DNA of 64,000 nucleotides, taken from positions 372,001 through 436,000 of the forward strand of contig NZ_JAGTUK010000002.1 in the NCBI RefSeq assembly GCF_018224615.1, written 5' to 3'. This stretch comes from Microbacterium paraoxydans (GTDB taxonomy: Bacteria; Actinomycetota; Actinomycetes; Actinomycetales; Microbacteriaceae). Shown here piece after piece: positions 26,101 through 33,884 of the stretch (its first letter is position 1; each line of letters starts with the position of its first letter). The position numbers and the translations under genes are program-made. Below the pieces are notes generated by a model. It worked only from the letters and a program-made list of their open reading frames with translations, did not search any database and had not been told where the DNA came from.

Positions 26101-26819
26101 GCCCCAACCACCTGATCGGCCTCGGCACGTGGCGTTCGCAGCCGGGCGGTGCGGCGTCGAGCACCCTGCACCTGCGTGGCCTCGACTCGCGCATCACCGC
26201 GCTGATCGAGTCGGCGCAGCCGTCCCTGGCATACGAGGCCTTCGAGTGGCTGCGGCGCTCGGCCCTCTCCGACGCGCTGGCATGGGACCGTGAGTTCGGG
26301 CGGGTGCGCGACGTGTCGCACCTGGAGGTGGAGCGAAACCTGTTCCGGTATCGCCCCGGTCGCGTGGAGATCCGGGCGACGGCGGATGCGCGGCTGCAGG
26401 ATCTGCTGCGCGTCGTGATCGCGGGGGTCCGCGCGGGGGCGGGTTTCGTGCTCTCCACCCCGGCGGGGCTTCCGGCCGGGGTGCGGCATGCGCTGGGCGA
26501 CCTCGACGCGGTGGTGTTCCTGGAGTCGGACGACGAGTGGATGCAGCGCCTGCGGCCCGCGGAGGAGACGCCGGCGCAGGGCGCGACCACGGCGGCGCGG
26601 TACGACCGGGTGCGGCTGGTGGGCGGCCGGGAGGCGGTCGCGGCGTTGCGGGCGTCGCTGGCGGCGGCGACCGCGGGCGACCCCGACCTGGCGGTGTACG
26701 ACGCGGAGGTGACGGCGGCCGCCCGCATCGAGCTGCTGCCGTTCGTGCACGAGCAGTCGATCTCGATCACGGCGCATCGCTACGGCAACCTCGACGCGTG
26801 GAGTGCCGACGTCATCTGA
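23166..26819 (+). CDS. putA: Bifunctional proline dehydrogenase / P5C dehydrogenase
   Basis: 1217-residue PutA. The N-terminal part (about 120-440) is the flavin barrel, ending with YLVRRLEENASPDNF (from Tyr406) that binds substrate carboxylate. The aldehyde dehydrogenase part starts near 560: PPWNF at 663-667, Glu762 in AETSGKN and catalytic Cys796 in GQKCSAAS. A further C-terminal stretch (about 1060-1217) is not part of either core. It oxidises proline to glutamate with quinone and NAD+. TAGGCT at 23153-23158 predicts a transcript starting one base before ATG 23166. No DNA-binding ribbon-helix-helix domain is visible, so it is not the autoregulatory type. Confidence 0.93.
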   Translation: MAELPPDAVSSAPLADRAIDLARRWVIEAAAAEVDPAAERLAGVLRDANGLPFTLGFVDGVMRPESLTAAAAQLHRIAPIVPEFLPWYLRSAVRLGGGVAPVLPTPVVPIARRALRDMVGHLVVDARPAKLGPAIERLRASGSRLNLNLLGEAVLGEAEAQRRLDGIHELIRRDDVDYVSVKVSAIMSHISMWGFDEVVDRVVQRLLPLYLTAAGDGTFINLDMEEYRDLDLTIAVFTRLLEDPRLSGLEAGIVLQAYLPDALPALQELTAWAQDRVVHGGARIKVRLVKGANLAMEHVEARLHGWTPAPYDTKLDTDANYLRCLDWALTAQHTAAVKLGIAGHNLFGIAYAWLLAGERGVRDAVEFEMLLGMAQGQMRAVSREVGPVLLYVPVVAPAEFDVAISYLVRRLEENASPDNFLSAAFRLHEDEGLFARERDRFLHALDRSTDATLHRGPRRTQDRLAPVHESVRPAAAAPIPEADLTQAVLGIARGTGGADTGAFLETAVYAARERGEDTGGAPGFENAQDTDLALPANREWAAGIRGRLADSTVGEAVLAAARVDDADELARLVRGVQSAAASWGSRPATERAEVLLRAAAALEARRAEMIEVAAAETGKVFAEADVEVSEAVDFARYYAATCRELDAISGAVFVPARVTVVAPPWNFPLAIPAGGVLAALAAGSGVVLKPAPQARRCAAVLAEALWEGGVPREALALVDIEEGDLGRALITDEAVDRVILTGSWETAALFRSWRPDLPLLAETSGKNAMVITPSADLDLAVADLVKSAFGHAGQKCSAASLAILVGPVGRSQRFARQLADAVRSLRVGWPTDPSAEVGPVIERPQGKLAWALTELEGDERWLIAPEPVEGDDTGRLWRPGVRVGVQPGSRFHREEFFGPVLGIMHAPTLARAVELQNAVAYGLTAGLHTQDPGDLSLWLDRVQAGNLYVNRGTTGAIVQRQPFGGWKRSSVGPGAKPGGPNHLIGLGTWRSQPGGAASSTLHLRGLDSRITALIESAQPSLAYEAFEWLRRSALSDALAWDREFGRVRDVSHLEVERNLFRYRPGRVEIRATADARLQDLLRVVIAGVRAGAGFVLSTPAGLPAGVRHALGDLDAVVFLESDDEWMQRLRPAEETPAQGATTAARYDRVRLVGGREAVAALRASLAAATAGDPDLAVYDAEVTAAARIELLPFVHEQSISITAHRYGNLDAWSADVI

Positions 26820-26860
26820 CCTGTCTCGCCGGGTCCGATCTGTTCCGCGCGGACCGATGT

Positions 26861-26920
26861 GTCAAAGATTCTTGACATCACCTCGGGGTGCGCGTAGCCT
26901 CCGTGTAAAGAATCCTTTAC
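26861..26920. promoter_or_regulatory. Promoter with two related dyads upstream of membrane-XRE operon
   Basis: TTGACA (26872-26877), 17-bp spacer, TAGCCT (26895-26900). A dyad GTCAAAGATTCTTGAC at 26861-26876 overlaps the -35, and GTAAAGAATCCTTTAC at 26905-26920 covers the predicted start near 26907. Extended by flanking TG and ATC bases, the two 20-mers agree at 15 positions. This pairing is a classic repressor layout; the XRE protein encoded downstream is the likely binder. Confidence 0.7.
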
Positions 26921-26933
26921 ATCTGGGGGCGTC

Positions 26934-27368
26934 ATGGTCTACGAGGAACGCAATGTCTGGTCCGGGCTCATCATCAGCCCGATCGTGCTGGTCGTCTATG
27001 TGGTGCTCGTGCTGCAGCAGGCCGCCGGGGGACCGCTCACCGACGTCGACTGGTTCCCGCTCATGCTCTGGAGCATCGGCGGCGGCATCGTCGGCACGAT
27101 CCTCGTCAGCGTCACGTGGGGCATCCTCGCGGGGCTCAAGGACCCGGACGGCGTCGGCCGCTCCGACATCCGCGACCGCGACATCGGCCGCCTGGGCTCG
27201 CGCGTCGAGCAGGCGTTCGTGACCATCGCCGGACTCGGCGTGATCGTGCTGTGCGGACTCGGCGCCGACGTCTTCTGGATCGCGAACACCATGTTCCTCG
27301 GGTTCTTCGTGGCCGCGGTGGTCGGCGGCATCGCCCGAGCCATCGCCTACCGGCGGGGGCTGGTGTGA
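26934..27368 (+). CDS. Small four-span membrane protein
   Basis: 144 residues with four hydrophobic spans (about 10-27, 40-62, 92-110, 115-135) and a polar loop between spans 2 and 3 ([18 protein letters not shown]). Resembles the DUF2178-like proteins often paired with small XRE regulators; function unknown. Its TGA overlaps the XRE ATG (TGATG), so the two proteins are made together. Confidence 0.7.
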   Translation: MVYEERNVWSGLIISPIVLVVYVVLVLQQAAGGPLTDVDWFPLMLWSIGGGIVGTILVSVTWGILAGLKDPDGVGRSDIRDRDIGRLGSRVEQAFVTIAGLGVIVLCGLGADVFWIANTMFLGFFVAAVVGGIARAIAYRRGLV

Positions 27369-27598
27369 TGGTCAAGCCCACCCTCGTCTCCAACAGCATC
27401 CGCGCGCACCGCGAGCGGGCGGGGCTCACCCAGGCCGAGCTCGCCAGGACCATCGGCGTCACCCGGCAGACCCTCATCGCGATCGAGCAGCAGAAGTACT
27501 CGCCCACGCTCGAGCTCGCGTTCCAGATCGCCCGGGCCTTCGGGGTCGGGCTCGACGAGCTGTTCTCGTACCCGAACGACACCGGAGGTGCCGCATGA
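27368..27598 (+). CDS. Small XRE-family (YozG-like) regulator
   Basis: 76-residue protein that is almost entirely a helix-turn-helix: [24 protein letters not shown] then [26 protein letters not shown], with a short acidic tail. Coupled to the upstream membrane protein and, through ATGA, to the MDR gene downstream. Likely represses its own operon at the paired dyads around 26861-26920; the membrane partner may modulate it (inference). Confidence 0.88.
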   Translation: MVKPTLVSNSIRAHRERAGLTQAELARTIGVTRQTLIAIEQQKYSPTLELAFQIARAFGVGLDELFSYPNDTGGAA

Positions 27599-28587
27599 CC
27601 GCGCGGATGGCCGCCTGGCGGCGCGAGACCTACGGACCCGCCGAGGGCGTGGCGCTCGAGCACCTGCCGCTGCCACAGCCCCACCACGGCGAAGTGCTGC
27701 TGCGCGTGCGGGCGACGGCGCTCAACGCGGGCGATGTGCGACTGCTGCTCGGCGATCCGCTGCTGGTCCGCCCGGCCTTCGGACTCACCAGGCCGAAACA
27801 CCCCGTCCGCGGCATGGAGGTCGTCGGCACGGTGGTCGGCATCGGCGCCGACGTGGTGGGCGCCGAGCTCGACGAGCACGTGGTCGGGGAGCTCGTGGGT
27901 GGCGGGGGTCTCGCGGAGTACGTGCGGGTGCCGGCCGCCCGCCTCGTGCCGCTGCCGCCCGGCGTGGAGCCCGAGGTGGCCGCCACGCTCCCGGTCGCGG
28001 GAGGCACCGCGTGGCAGGCGCTCGACCTGGGCGGGGTCGGCCTGCACCGCAGCAGCCCGCGCGTGCTCGTGGTCGGGGCCTCGGGCGGAGTGGGCACGTT
28101 CGCGGTGCAGCTCGCGGCGCTGCGGGGGGCCGAGGTGTGGGCGTCGTGCCGCGACGTCAATGCGCCGCTGATCGAGCGGCTCGGAGCCGTGCGCACGCTC
28201 GACCACCGCGTCACGCCGCTGCGCGAGCTGCCCGCCGCCCACTTCGACGCGATCATCGACGTGGCGGGCGGCATCCCCCTGCGCGAACTGCAGCGACTGG
28301 TCGTGCCGGGCGGCCGGGTGGTGCTGGTCACGGGAGACGGCGGCCCCGTGCTCGGCCCCATCCCGCGCATGCTCAGGGCGATGGTGCTGTCGCTCGGCTC
28401 GCGGCCCGTCCGCCCGCTCGCCGCGACCCCCCGGCCCGAGGTGCTCGCCCGGCTGCTGGAGCTCGTGGCCGACGGGCTGCTGTCGCCGGTGATCGCCCAG
28501 ACGTACGACTTCGCGGAGGCGGGCGCTGCGCTCACCCGGCTGCAGGGGGGGCACGTGGTGGGCAAGCTGGTGGTGCGCGGCACCTGA
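27595..28587 (+). CDS. MDR-family NAD(P)-dependent oxidoreductase
   Basis: 330-residue medium-chain dehydrogenase/reductase of the quinone-oxidoreductase type. GroES-like N-terminal half ([38 protein letters not shown]), nucleotide-binding [19 protein letters not shown], and C-terminal [12 protein letters not shown]. Structural and catalytic zinc cysteines are absent. ATG overlaps the XRE stop, so this is the third gene of the membrane-XRE-MDR operon and its expression should follow that switch. Confidence 0.87.
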   Translation: MTARMAAWRRETYGPAEGVALEHLPLPQPHHGEVLLRVRATALNAGDVRLLLGDPLLVRPAFGLTRPKHPVRGMEVVGTVVGIGADVVGAELDEHVVGELVGGGGLAEYVRVPAARLVPLPPGVEPEVAATLPVAGGTAWQALDLGGVGLHRSSPRVLVVGASGGVGTFAVQLAALRGAEVWASCRDVNAPLIERLGAVRTLDHRVTPLRELPAAHFDAIIDVAGGIPLRELQRLVVPGGRVVLVTGDGGPVLGPIPRMLRAMVLSLGSRPVRPLAATPRPEVLARLLELVADGLLSPVIAQTYDFAEAGAALTRLQGGHVVGKLVVRGT

Positions 28588-28756
28588 AGGGTCGGGCGGC
28601 GCGGGATCTGGCGGGCGGTCAGGCACGGGTGGCACAATGGTCACCGGCGTGCCCGAGTCGCATCTTCCCCGCACCCGCTCCCGCGCGAGCGACGGGTCGA
28701 AGGACCGCCGGGCCCCTGGACAGCGTCCGCCGCGCCCGTTCACACGAGGAGCATCC

Positions 28757-29635
28757 ATGTCGACGCCGGAGACCGCCGTCACCACCGCCCCCGCGCGCAC
28801 CGCGCACCGCCGCCACTACCTGATGTGCCGTCCCGAGCACTTCACGGTGAACTACTCGATCAACCCGTGGATGGAGCCGGCCAAGCCGACCGACACGGCC
28901 CGTGCGGTCGAGCAGTGGCAGAAGCTGTACGACCTGTACGTCGAGCTCGGCCACGACGTCGAGCTGATCGAGCCGCTCGCCGGGTACCCCGACATGGTCT
29001 ACACGGCCAACGGCGGCTTCCTGATCGACGGCCGCGCCTACGTGCCCGAGTTCCGCTTCGTCGAGCGCCAGGGCGAGGCCCCCGCGTTCGCCGACTGGTT
29101 CCGCGCGCACGGCTACGACACCGTGATGCCCGAGGAGGTCAACGAGGGCGAGGGCGACTTCCTGCTCGTGGGCGACGTGATCCTCGCCGGTACCGGCTTC
29201 CGCTCCACCGGCGACAGCCACCGCGAGGTGGGGGAGGTGTTCGGCCGCGAGGTCGTGTCGCTCAACCTGGTCGACCCGCGCTTCTACCACCTCGACACCG
29301 CCATCGCCGTGCTCGACCCCGTGCAGGGCGTGGAGAACGGCGGCCCGGAGCGCGCCAACATCGCCTACCTGCCCGGCGCCTTCGACGACGCCAGCCGGGC
29401 CGAGCTGGAGCGGCGCTTCCCCGACGCGATCCTGGTGTCGGACGAGGACGGCGCGGTGTTCGGCCTCAACTCCTCCAGCGACGGCTACAACGTGATCATC
29501 TCCCCGCGTGCGAAGGGCTTCGAGCAGCAGCTGCGCGAGCGCGGCTACAACCCGATCACGGTCGACCTGTCCGAGCTGCTGCTGGGCGGCGGCGGCATCA
29601 AGTGCTGCACGCTCGAACTGCGCGGTGCGAAGTGA
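28757..29635 (+). CDS. Amidinotransferase-fold arginine/dimethylarginine hydrolase
   Basis: 292-residue pentein enzyme. PDMVYTANGG (Asn85) near the N-terminus, NEGEGDFLLVGD in the middle and a late GGGGIKCCT with candidate nucleophile Cys283 are visible. It is usually annotated dimethylarginine dimethylaminohydrolase, but the TAN motif and coupling to rocD also fit an ArgZ-like arginine dihydrolase that yields ornithine. I use ATG 28757 with GAGGAG 5 nt upstream rather than the upstream ATG at 28637, whose added residues look non-coding. Its TGA overlaps the rocD GTG. A similar gene pair is known from mycobacteria (recalled, not checked). Confidence 0.82.
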   Translation: MSTPETAVTTAPARTAHRRHYLMCRPEHFTVNYSINPWMEPAKPTDTARAVEQWQKLYDLYVELGHDVELIEPLAGYPDMVYTANGGFLIDGRAYVPEFRFVERQGEAPAFADWFRAHGYDTVMPEEVNEGEGDFLLVGDVILAGTGFRSTGDSHREVGEVFGREVVSLNLVDPRFYHLDTAIAVLDPVQGVENGGPERANIAYLPGAFDDASRAELERRFPDAILVSDEDGAVFGLNSSSDGYNVIISPRAKGFEQQLRERGYNPITVDLSELLLGGGGIKCCTLELRGAK

Positions 29636-30855
29636 CCGCCGTCGAGTCCGGGGCCACCGTGGCCGCGGAGAGCGCCGTGCACGCAGAACCCCACGTCGCG
29701 CACAACTACCACCCGCTGCCGGTCATGATCGCGCGGGGCGAGGGGGCGTGGGTCACCGACGTGGAGGGCAAGCGCTACCTCGACCTGCTCGCGGCGTACT
29801 CGGCCGTGAACTTCGGTCACCGTCACCCGGCCCTGGTCGCGGCGCTCACCGAGCAGCTCGGTCGCGTGACCCTGGTGAGCCGGGCGTTCCAGAGCGACAT
29901 GCTCGAGCCCTTCGCCGCGGCGCTCGCCGAGCTGTGCGGCAAGGAGCTCGTGCTGCCGATGAACACCGGCGCGGAGGCCGTGGAGACCGGCATCAAGGTG
30001 GCGCGCGCCTGGGGCTATCGTGTCAAGGGCATCCCCGAGGGTGAAGCGCGCATCGTGGTGGCCAACGGCAACTTCCACGGGCGCACGACCACGATCGTGA
30101 GCTTCAGCGACGACGAGACGGCGCACGACGACTTCGGGCCGTATACGCCGGGCTTCGATCGCGTGCCGTTCGCCGACGCCGACGCCATCGAGGCGGCCAT
30201 CACGGACAACACGGCGGCCGTGCTGGTGGAGCCGATCCAGGGCGAGGCCGGGGTCGTGATCCCGCCGGAGGGCTATCTGCGCCGCATCCGGGAGATCTGC
30301 GACGCGAAGAACGTGCTGTTCATCGCGGACGAGATCCAGGCCGGTCTCGGTCGGGTCGGCGAGACGTTCGCCTGCGACCGCGAGGGGGTCGTTCCCGACC
30401 TGTACCTGCTGGGCAAGGCGCTCGGTGGCGGGATCCTCCCGGTGTCGGCCGTCGTGGGCGACCGCGACGTGCTGGGTGTGATCCGCCCTGGCGAGCACGG
30501 TTCCACGTTCGGTGGCAATCCGCTCGCGGCGGCCGTGGGGCTGCGCGTCGTGGAGATGCTGCAGACGGGCGAGTTCCAGGAGCGCGCGCGGGCTCTCGGC
30601 GCGCACCTGGAGGCGGCGTTGCAGCCGCTCATCGGCCACGGCGTGACCGCGGTGCGCATCGCGGGCCTCTGGGCCGGCGTCGACATCGACCCCGCGATCG
30701 GGAGCGGCCGCGCGGTCGCGGAGAAGCTGTCCGAGCGCGGCGTGCTCGTGAAGGACACGCACGGCCAGACGATCCGCATCGCCCCGCCGCTCGTGATCCG
30801 CGCGACCGAGCTCGACTGGGCGGTCGAGCAGCTCAAGCTCGTGCTGGCGGCCTAG
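29632..30855 (+). CDS. rocD: Ornithine aminotransferase
   Basis: 407-residue fold-type I PLP enzyme converting ornithine and 2-oxoglutarate to glutamate-5-semialdehyde and glutamate. Lys262 in LLGKALGGGILPVSAV is the Schiff-base lysine; DEIQAGLGRVGETFA holds the cofactor aspartate; HGSTFGGNPLAAAVG is conserved. GTG 29632 overlaps the preceding stop (GTGA). The semialdehyde product is the substrate of the P5C dehydrogenase domain of PutA encoded 2.8 kb upstream, so proline and arginine routes meet. Confidence 0.93.
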   Translation: MTAVESGATVAAESAVHAEPHVAHNYHPLPVMIARGEGAWVTDVEGKRYLDLLAAYSAVNFGHRHPALVAALTEQLGRVTLVSRAFQSDMLEPFAAALAELCGKELVLPMNTGAEAVETGIKVARAWGYRVKGIPEGEARIVVANGNFHGRTTTIVSFSDDETAHDDFGPYTPGFDRVPFADADAIEAAITDNTAAVLVEPIQGEAGVVIPPEGYLRRIREICDAKNVLFIADEIQAGLGRVGETFACDREGVVPDLYLLGKALGGGILPVSAVVGDRDVLGVIRPGEHGSTFGGNPLAAAVGLRVVEMLQTGEFQERARALGAHLEAALQPLIGHGVTAVRIAGLWAGVDIDPAIGSGRAVAEKLSERGVLVKDTHGQTIRIAPPLVIRATELDWAVEQLKLVLAA

Positions 30856-30876
30856 CGGGCCGTCCGACGACACCCT

Positions 30877-30921
30877 GATCCGCGGGCGGGCACCGGTCTC
30901 CGGTCGTCCCGCCCGCGGATC
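30877..30921. terminator. Long-stem terminator after rocD
   Basis: Perfect 14-bp inverted repeat (30877-30890 with 30908-30921) and a 17-nt loop between the convergent rocD and the small minus-strand gene. Confidence 0.8.
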
Positions 30922-30936
30922 CGTCTGTGCGCCTGC

Positions 30937-31215
30937 TCAGGCGGGCGGGTTGTCGGGGTCGAGCGTCCTCAGGGTGTCCTCCTCGGCGGGGTTGTCCGCG
31001 TCGAGACGGTCCTCCGTGGCTTCGGATCCGCCGAGCGGGGCGTGGCCGGGGCCGGAACTGCCCTGGATGGCGCCGCCGGTCGACTCGCCGCGGGAGCTGT
31101 CGCCCTGGATCGCGCCGCCGGTGCCGTCGCCCTGGCCGTCCTCCTGGGGCACGTCCACGTCGGGGGCGCCCTCTGCCGGGTCCTGCGGGTGCGGGGTGCT
31201 CATGTTGTCGTCCAT
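30937..31215 (-). CDS. Small acidic repeat-containing hypothetical protein
   Basis: 92 residues, highly acidic, Gly-, Asp- and Pro-rich, with no hydrophobic core, so probably disordered. TGGAIQG occurs twice about 14 residues apart in the middle, each preceded by an acidic/Ser-Thr stretch. No signal peptide. TACCGT (31222-31227, minus strand) lies exactly at -12 to -7 of ATG 31215, which supports it as a real, leaderless gene rather than a shadow. Function unknown. Confidence 0.68.
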   Translation of the reverse strand: MDDNMSTPHPQDPAEGAPDVDVPQEDGQGDGTGGAIQGDSSRGESTGGAIQGSSGPGHAPLGGSEATEDRLDADNPAEEDTLRTLDPDNPPA

Positions 31216-31276
31216 GGCCCGACGGTACGCCGGGGTCCCCGGTGGCGCGGAGGGCGTTGACAAACCGGCCGGATCG

Positions 31277-32620
31277 TCACTCGCCGTCGCCGTTGCGCAC
31301 GGTGCGGATCGGCGTGGTGATGGTCGACTTCTCCGTGAAGTCGACCGGTTCCACGGGCTGCACGACCCGCAGCGGCCGCGTCTCGTCGAGCGTGAGCAGG
31401 AACCGGCTGTTCTCGTGCCGGTGCAGCCGCCCCGAGGTGAGCACCCACAGCACGCCGATCGCGCACGCCACGAAGCCCGCGGTGCCGCCGAGCATGATCG
31501 CAGCGCGGGGGCCGAAGGTGTCGGCGACCCATCCGGCGATGGGGGCACCCACCGGGGTCGAGCCCATGATCACGGCCATGTACAGCGCGAGCACGCGCCC
31601 GCGCAGCGCCGGGTCGGTGGTGATCTGCACGTAGCCGTTGGCGGTGGTGAGCAGGGTCACGATCATGAAGCCCGTGAAGGTGAGGGTCACGGCGTAGGCG
31701 AGGTAGCTCGGCATGGCGGACGACACGAACGCGGCGATGCCGAAGCCTCCGGCGGCGAGGATCACGACCCGCACGCGGGCGGTGTCCCGGCGGGCGGCGA
31801 GCAGCGCACCGATCAGCGAGCCGATCGCGAGCACGGAGCTGAGCACGCCGTAGCCGTCGGCCCCCGCGCCGAACTCGAGCGCCATGGTGGAGGCGAAGAT
31901 CGGGAAGTTCATGCCGAACGCGCCGATCAGGAACACGGTCACGAACACGACTTTGAGGTCGCTGCGGGCCCAGACGTAGCGGAAGCCCTCGGCCAGGCCG
32001 CCGCGGTTGCGGTGCTTCGGCCGCGGGGCGAGCAGGCTCGTGCGCATCAGCAGCAGGGCAAGGATCATCGCCAGGAATGTGGCCGCGTTGGCGATGAACA
32101 CCCACCCGGAGCCGATCGCCACGATGAGCAGCCCGCCCACGGCGGGGCCCACCATGCGGGCGAGGTTGAACGAGGCGGAGTTGAGGGCCACCGCGTTGGA
32201 GGTGTCGGCGGCGGAGACCATGTCGGACACGAACGCCTGGCGGGCGGGGGCGTCGAACGCGTTGACGATGCCGAAGCCGAGCGCGAACGCGAACATCATC
32301 GGCAGGGTCATCACGCCGGCCAGCAGCAGCGACCCCACGGCGATCGCGAGGGCGAGCAGCGAGCCCTGCGTGGCGAGGAGGATGCGGCGCCGGTCGAAGC
32401 GGTCGGCCACCCAGCCGGTGAGGCTCACGAGCACGAGCGGTGGCCCGAACTGGAGGGCCATCGTGATGCCCATGGCGGTGGCGTCGTTGTCGGTCAGCTC
32501 GGTCAGCACGACCCAGTCCTGCGCGGTGGCCTGCATCCACCCGCCGACGTTGGACACCAGGGCGCCCGCGAACCAGATGCGGTAGTTGATGTTGGCGAAG
32601 GAGCGGAACATGACGCTCAT
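31277..32620 (-). CDS. MFS exporter (EntS/drug-efflux type)
   Basis: 447-residue 12-helix major facilitator. The N-terminal ANINYRIWFAGALVSNVGGWMQ and LTGWVADRFDRRRILL loop, and SASFNLARMVGPAVGGLL in helix 5, match the MFS_3 (EntS-like) exporters. The C-terminal about 30 residues are polar. ATG 32620 overlaps the stop of the upstream MarR gene (ATGA). As in many MarR-efflux pairs it probably exports a toxic compound that relieves MarR repression; the substrate is unknown. Confidence 0.88.
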   Translation of the reverse strand: MSVMFRSFANINYRIWFAGALVSNVGGWMQATAQDWVVLTELTDNDATAMGITMALQFGPPLVLVSLTGWVADRFDRRRILLATQGSLLALAIAVGSLLLAGVMTLPMMFAFALGFGIVNAFDAPARQAFVSDMVSAADTSNAVALNSASFNLARMVGPAVGGLLIVAIGSGWVFIANAATFLAMILALLLMRTSLLAPRPKHRNRGGLAEGFRYVWARSDLKVVFVTVFLIGAFGMNFPIFASTMALEFGAGADGYGVLSSVLAIGSLIGALLAARRDTARVRVVILAAGGFGIAAFVSSAMPSYLAYAVTLTFTGFMIVTLLTTANGYVQITTDPALRGRVLALYMAVIMGSTPVGAPIAGWVADTFGPRAAIMLGGTAGFVACAIGVLWVLTSGRLHRHENSRFLLTLDETRPLRVVQPVEPVDFTEKSTITTPIRTVRNGDGE

Positions 32621-33057
32621 CGTTCGACCACCCTCCGCATCAGGGCGCTCGCTTCGCGCAGCGTGGCCAGCTCCGCCTCGGTGTAGTCGACCTCGCGCAG
32701 CATGTCGGCGAGCAGCTCGTCGCGGCGGCGGATGGTCTCGACCACGATCTCGGCTCCGGCGGGCGTGATGTCGACCTGGACGCGCCGGCGGTCGTCTTCG
32801 TCGGGCGTGCGGGCGACGTAGCCCTGCTCCTCCAGGCCGTTCACGATGCTGGTCATGGAGGGGGCGGTCACGCGCTCGCGCTCGGCGAGGGTGGAGATGG
32901 TGCGGCGGCCGTTCATCCGCAGGTCGGCGAGCACGGCGAGCTGGGTGTCGCTCATGGTGTCGGCGGCGCGGGCGCAGCGGAGGCGGCGGGCGAGCCGGAA
33001 TGTGGCCAGGCGCAGGTCTGTCGCGGTGAGGTGAAGGGATTCATCGGACGCAGACAT
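32617..33057 (-). CDS. MarR-family regulator of the adjacent exporter
   Basis: 146-residue winged-helix dimer protein. LAVLADLRMNGRRTISTLAERERVTAPSM and the wing RTPDEDDRRRVQVDITPAG are typical of MarR. A 17-bp dyad overlaps the promoter immediately upstream, and a TAGACT -10 hexamer (33066-33071, minus strand) predicts a start two bases before the ATG. It precedes and overlaps the MFS gene, indicating local ligand-relieved repression (family knowledge plus inference). Confidence 0.88.
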   Translation of the reverse strand: MSASDESLHLTATDLRLATFRLARRLRCARAADTMSDTQLAVLADLRMNGRRTISTLAERERVTAPSMTSIVNGLEEQGYVARTPDEDDRRRVQVDITPAGAEIVVETIRRRDELLADMLREVDYTEAELATLREASALMRRVVER

Positions 33058-33059
33058 AC

Positions 33060-33076
33060 TTAGTTAGTCTATCTAA
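33060..33076. promoter_or_regulatory. MarR operator-like dyad
   Basis: TTAGTTAGTCTATCTAA: two 8-bp half-sites that match at 7 of 8 positions around a central base, in an AT-rich island that also contains the marR -10 box. Three bases separate it from the start codon, so occupancy would block transcription. Confidence 0.65.
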
Positions 33077-33128
33077 TATTCGGACGACGTGGGCGGGATG
33101 TCCCGAAACCACCGGGCAGAATGGACGG

Positions 33129-33875
33129 GTGACCCGTACCCTCGCTCTCGAACTCGCCGTCCAGGACCCCGCCGGAGTGCGCATCGCCGCGGAGATCGGC
33201 GCCGCCCGCGTCGAACTGGCCACCGCCCTCGCGCTCGGGGGGCTCACGCCGTCGCCCGGCACCGTCGAGCTCGCACTCGCCGCCGCGGGAGACGGCGGCC
33301 CCGAGGTGCACGTGCTGATCCGCCCCCGCGCCGGCGACTTCCACTACGACGCCGACGAGCTCGCGGTCGCCGAACGCGACGTGCACCACGCGATCGCCGC
33401 GGGTGCGGCGGGCGTCGTGATCGGCGTGCTCGACGAGGACGGCCGCCTCGACCGCGACGCCGTCGCCCGGCTCCGCGACGCCGCCGGGGGAGCACCGGTC
33501 ACGCTGCACCGCGCGATCGACGTGACCGCCGACCCGGTCGCCACGCTCCGCACCGCCCGCGAGCTCGGCCTGCGCCGCGTGCTCACCTCGGGAGGGGCGT
33601 CCGCCGCGATCGACGGCATCGAGACCCTGCGCGCGCTCGTCGCGGCCGCCGAGGGCGACATCGAGGTCATGGCGGGCAGCGGCGTCGACGTCACGAGCGC
33701 CCCCGTGCTCGCCGGGACCGGGATCGACGCGCTGCACTTCTCCGCCAAGCGCGCGGTCGTGGCCGAGGGCGGCGTGCGCATGGGCTCGGCCTCCGACGGC
33801 GTGGGCGGCTACGAGGTCACCGACCGCGAGACCGCCATCGCGATCAGGGACGCGCTCGCGGGACGCGACCGGTAG
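33129..33875 (+). CDS. cutC: CutC-family protein
   Basis: 248-residue TIM-barrel protein of the CutC family, historically linked to copper handling, with the true activity unsettled. Seen: LALELAVQDPAGVRIAAEIGAARVELA at the start, VHVLIRPRAGDFHYDADE and RVLTSGGASAAIDGIETLRA, all family hallmarks. CAGAAT at 33117-33122 sits exactly 7 nt before GTG 33129, predicting a leaderless mRNA. Cytosolic; no signal peptide. Confidence 0.9.
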   Translation: MTRTLALELAVQDPAGVRIAAEIGAARVELATALALGGLTPSPGTVELALAAAGDGGPEVHVLIRPRAGDFHYDADELAVAERDVHHAIAAGAAGVVIGVLDEDGRLDRDAVARLRDAAGGAPVTLHRAIDVTADPVATLRTARELGLRRVLTSGGASAAIDGIETLRALVAAAEGDIEVMAGSGVDVTSAPVLAGTGIDALHFSAKRAVVAEGGVRMGSASDGVGGYEVTDRETAIAIRDALAGRDR

Positions 33876-33884
33876 GGTCGCACC

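Noticed and set aside
23121..26777. A 1218-codon open frame on the minus strand opposite putA
   Set aside because: It mirrors putA codon for codon, has extreme Arg, Gly and His content, no domain and no start signal; it is a GC-driven shadow.
28637..28756. ATG 28637 as start of the amidinotransferase-fold gene
   Set aside because: The added 40 residues are Arg/Ser/Pro-rich and unlike the family, and a good ribosome-binding site precedes ATG 28757.
30141..30146. GTATAC inside rocD
   Set aside because: Lacks the flanking A/T bases of the operator sites and lies within conserved coding sequence.
31257..31262. TTGACA as a plus-strand promoter between the small gene and the MFS gene
   Set aside because: No -10 hexamer at 16-19 bp and no plus-strand gene follows.
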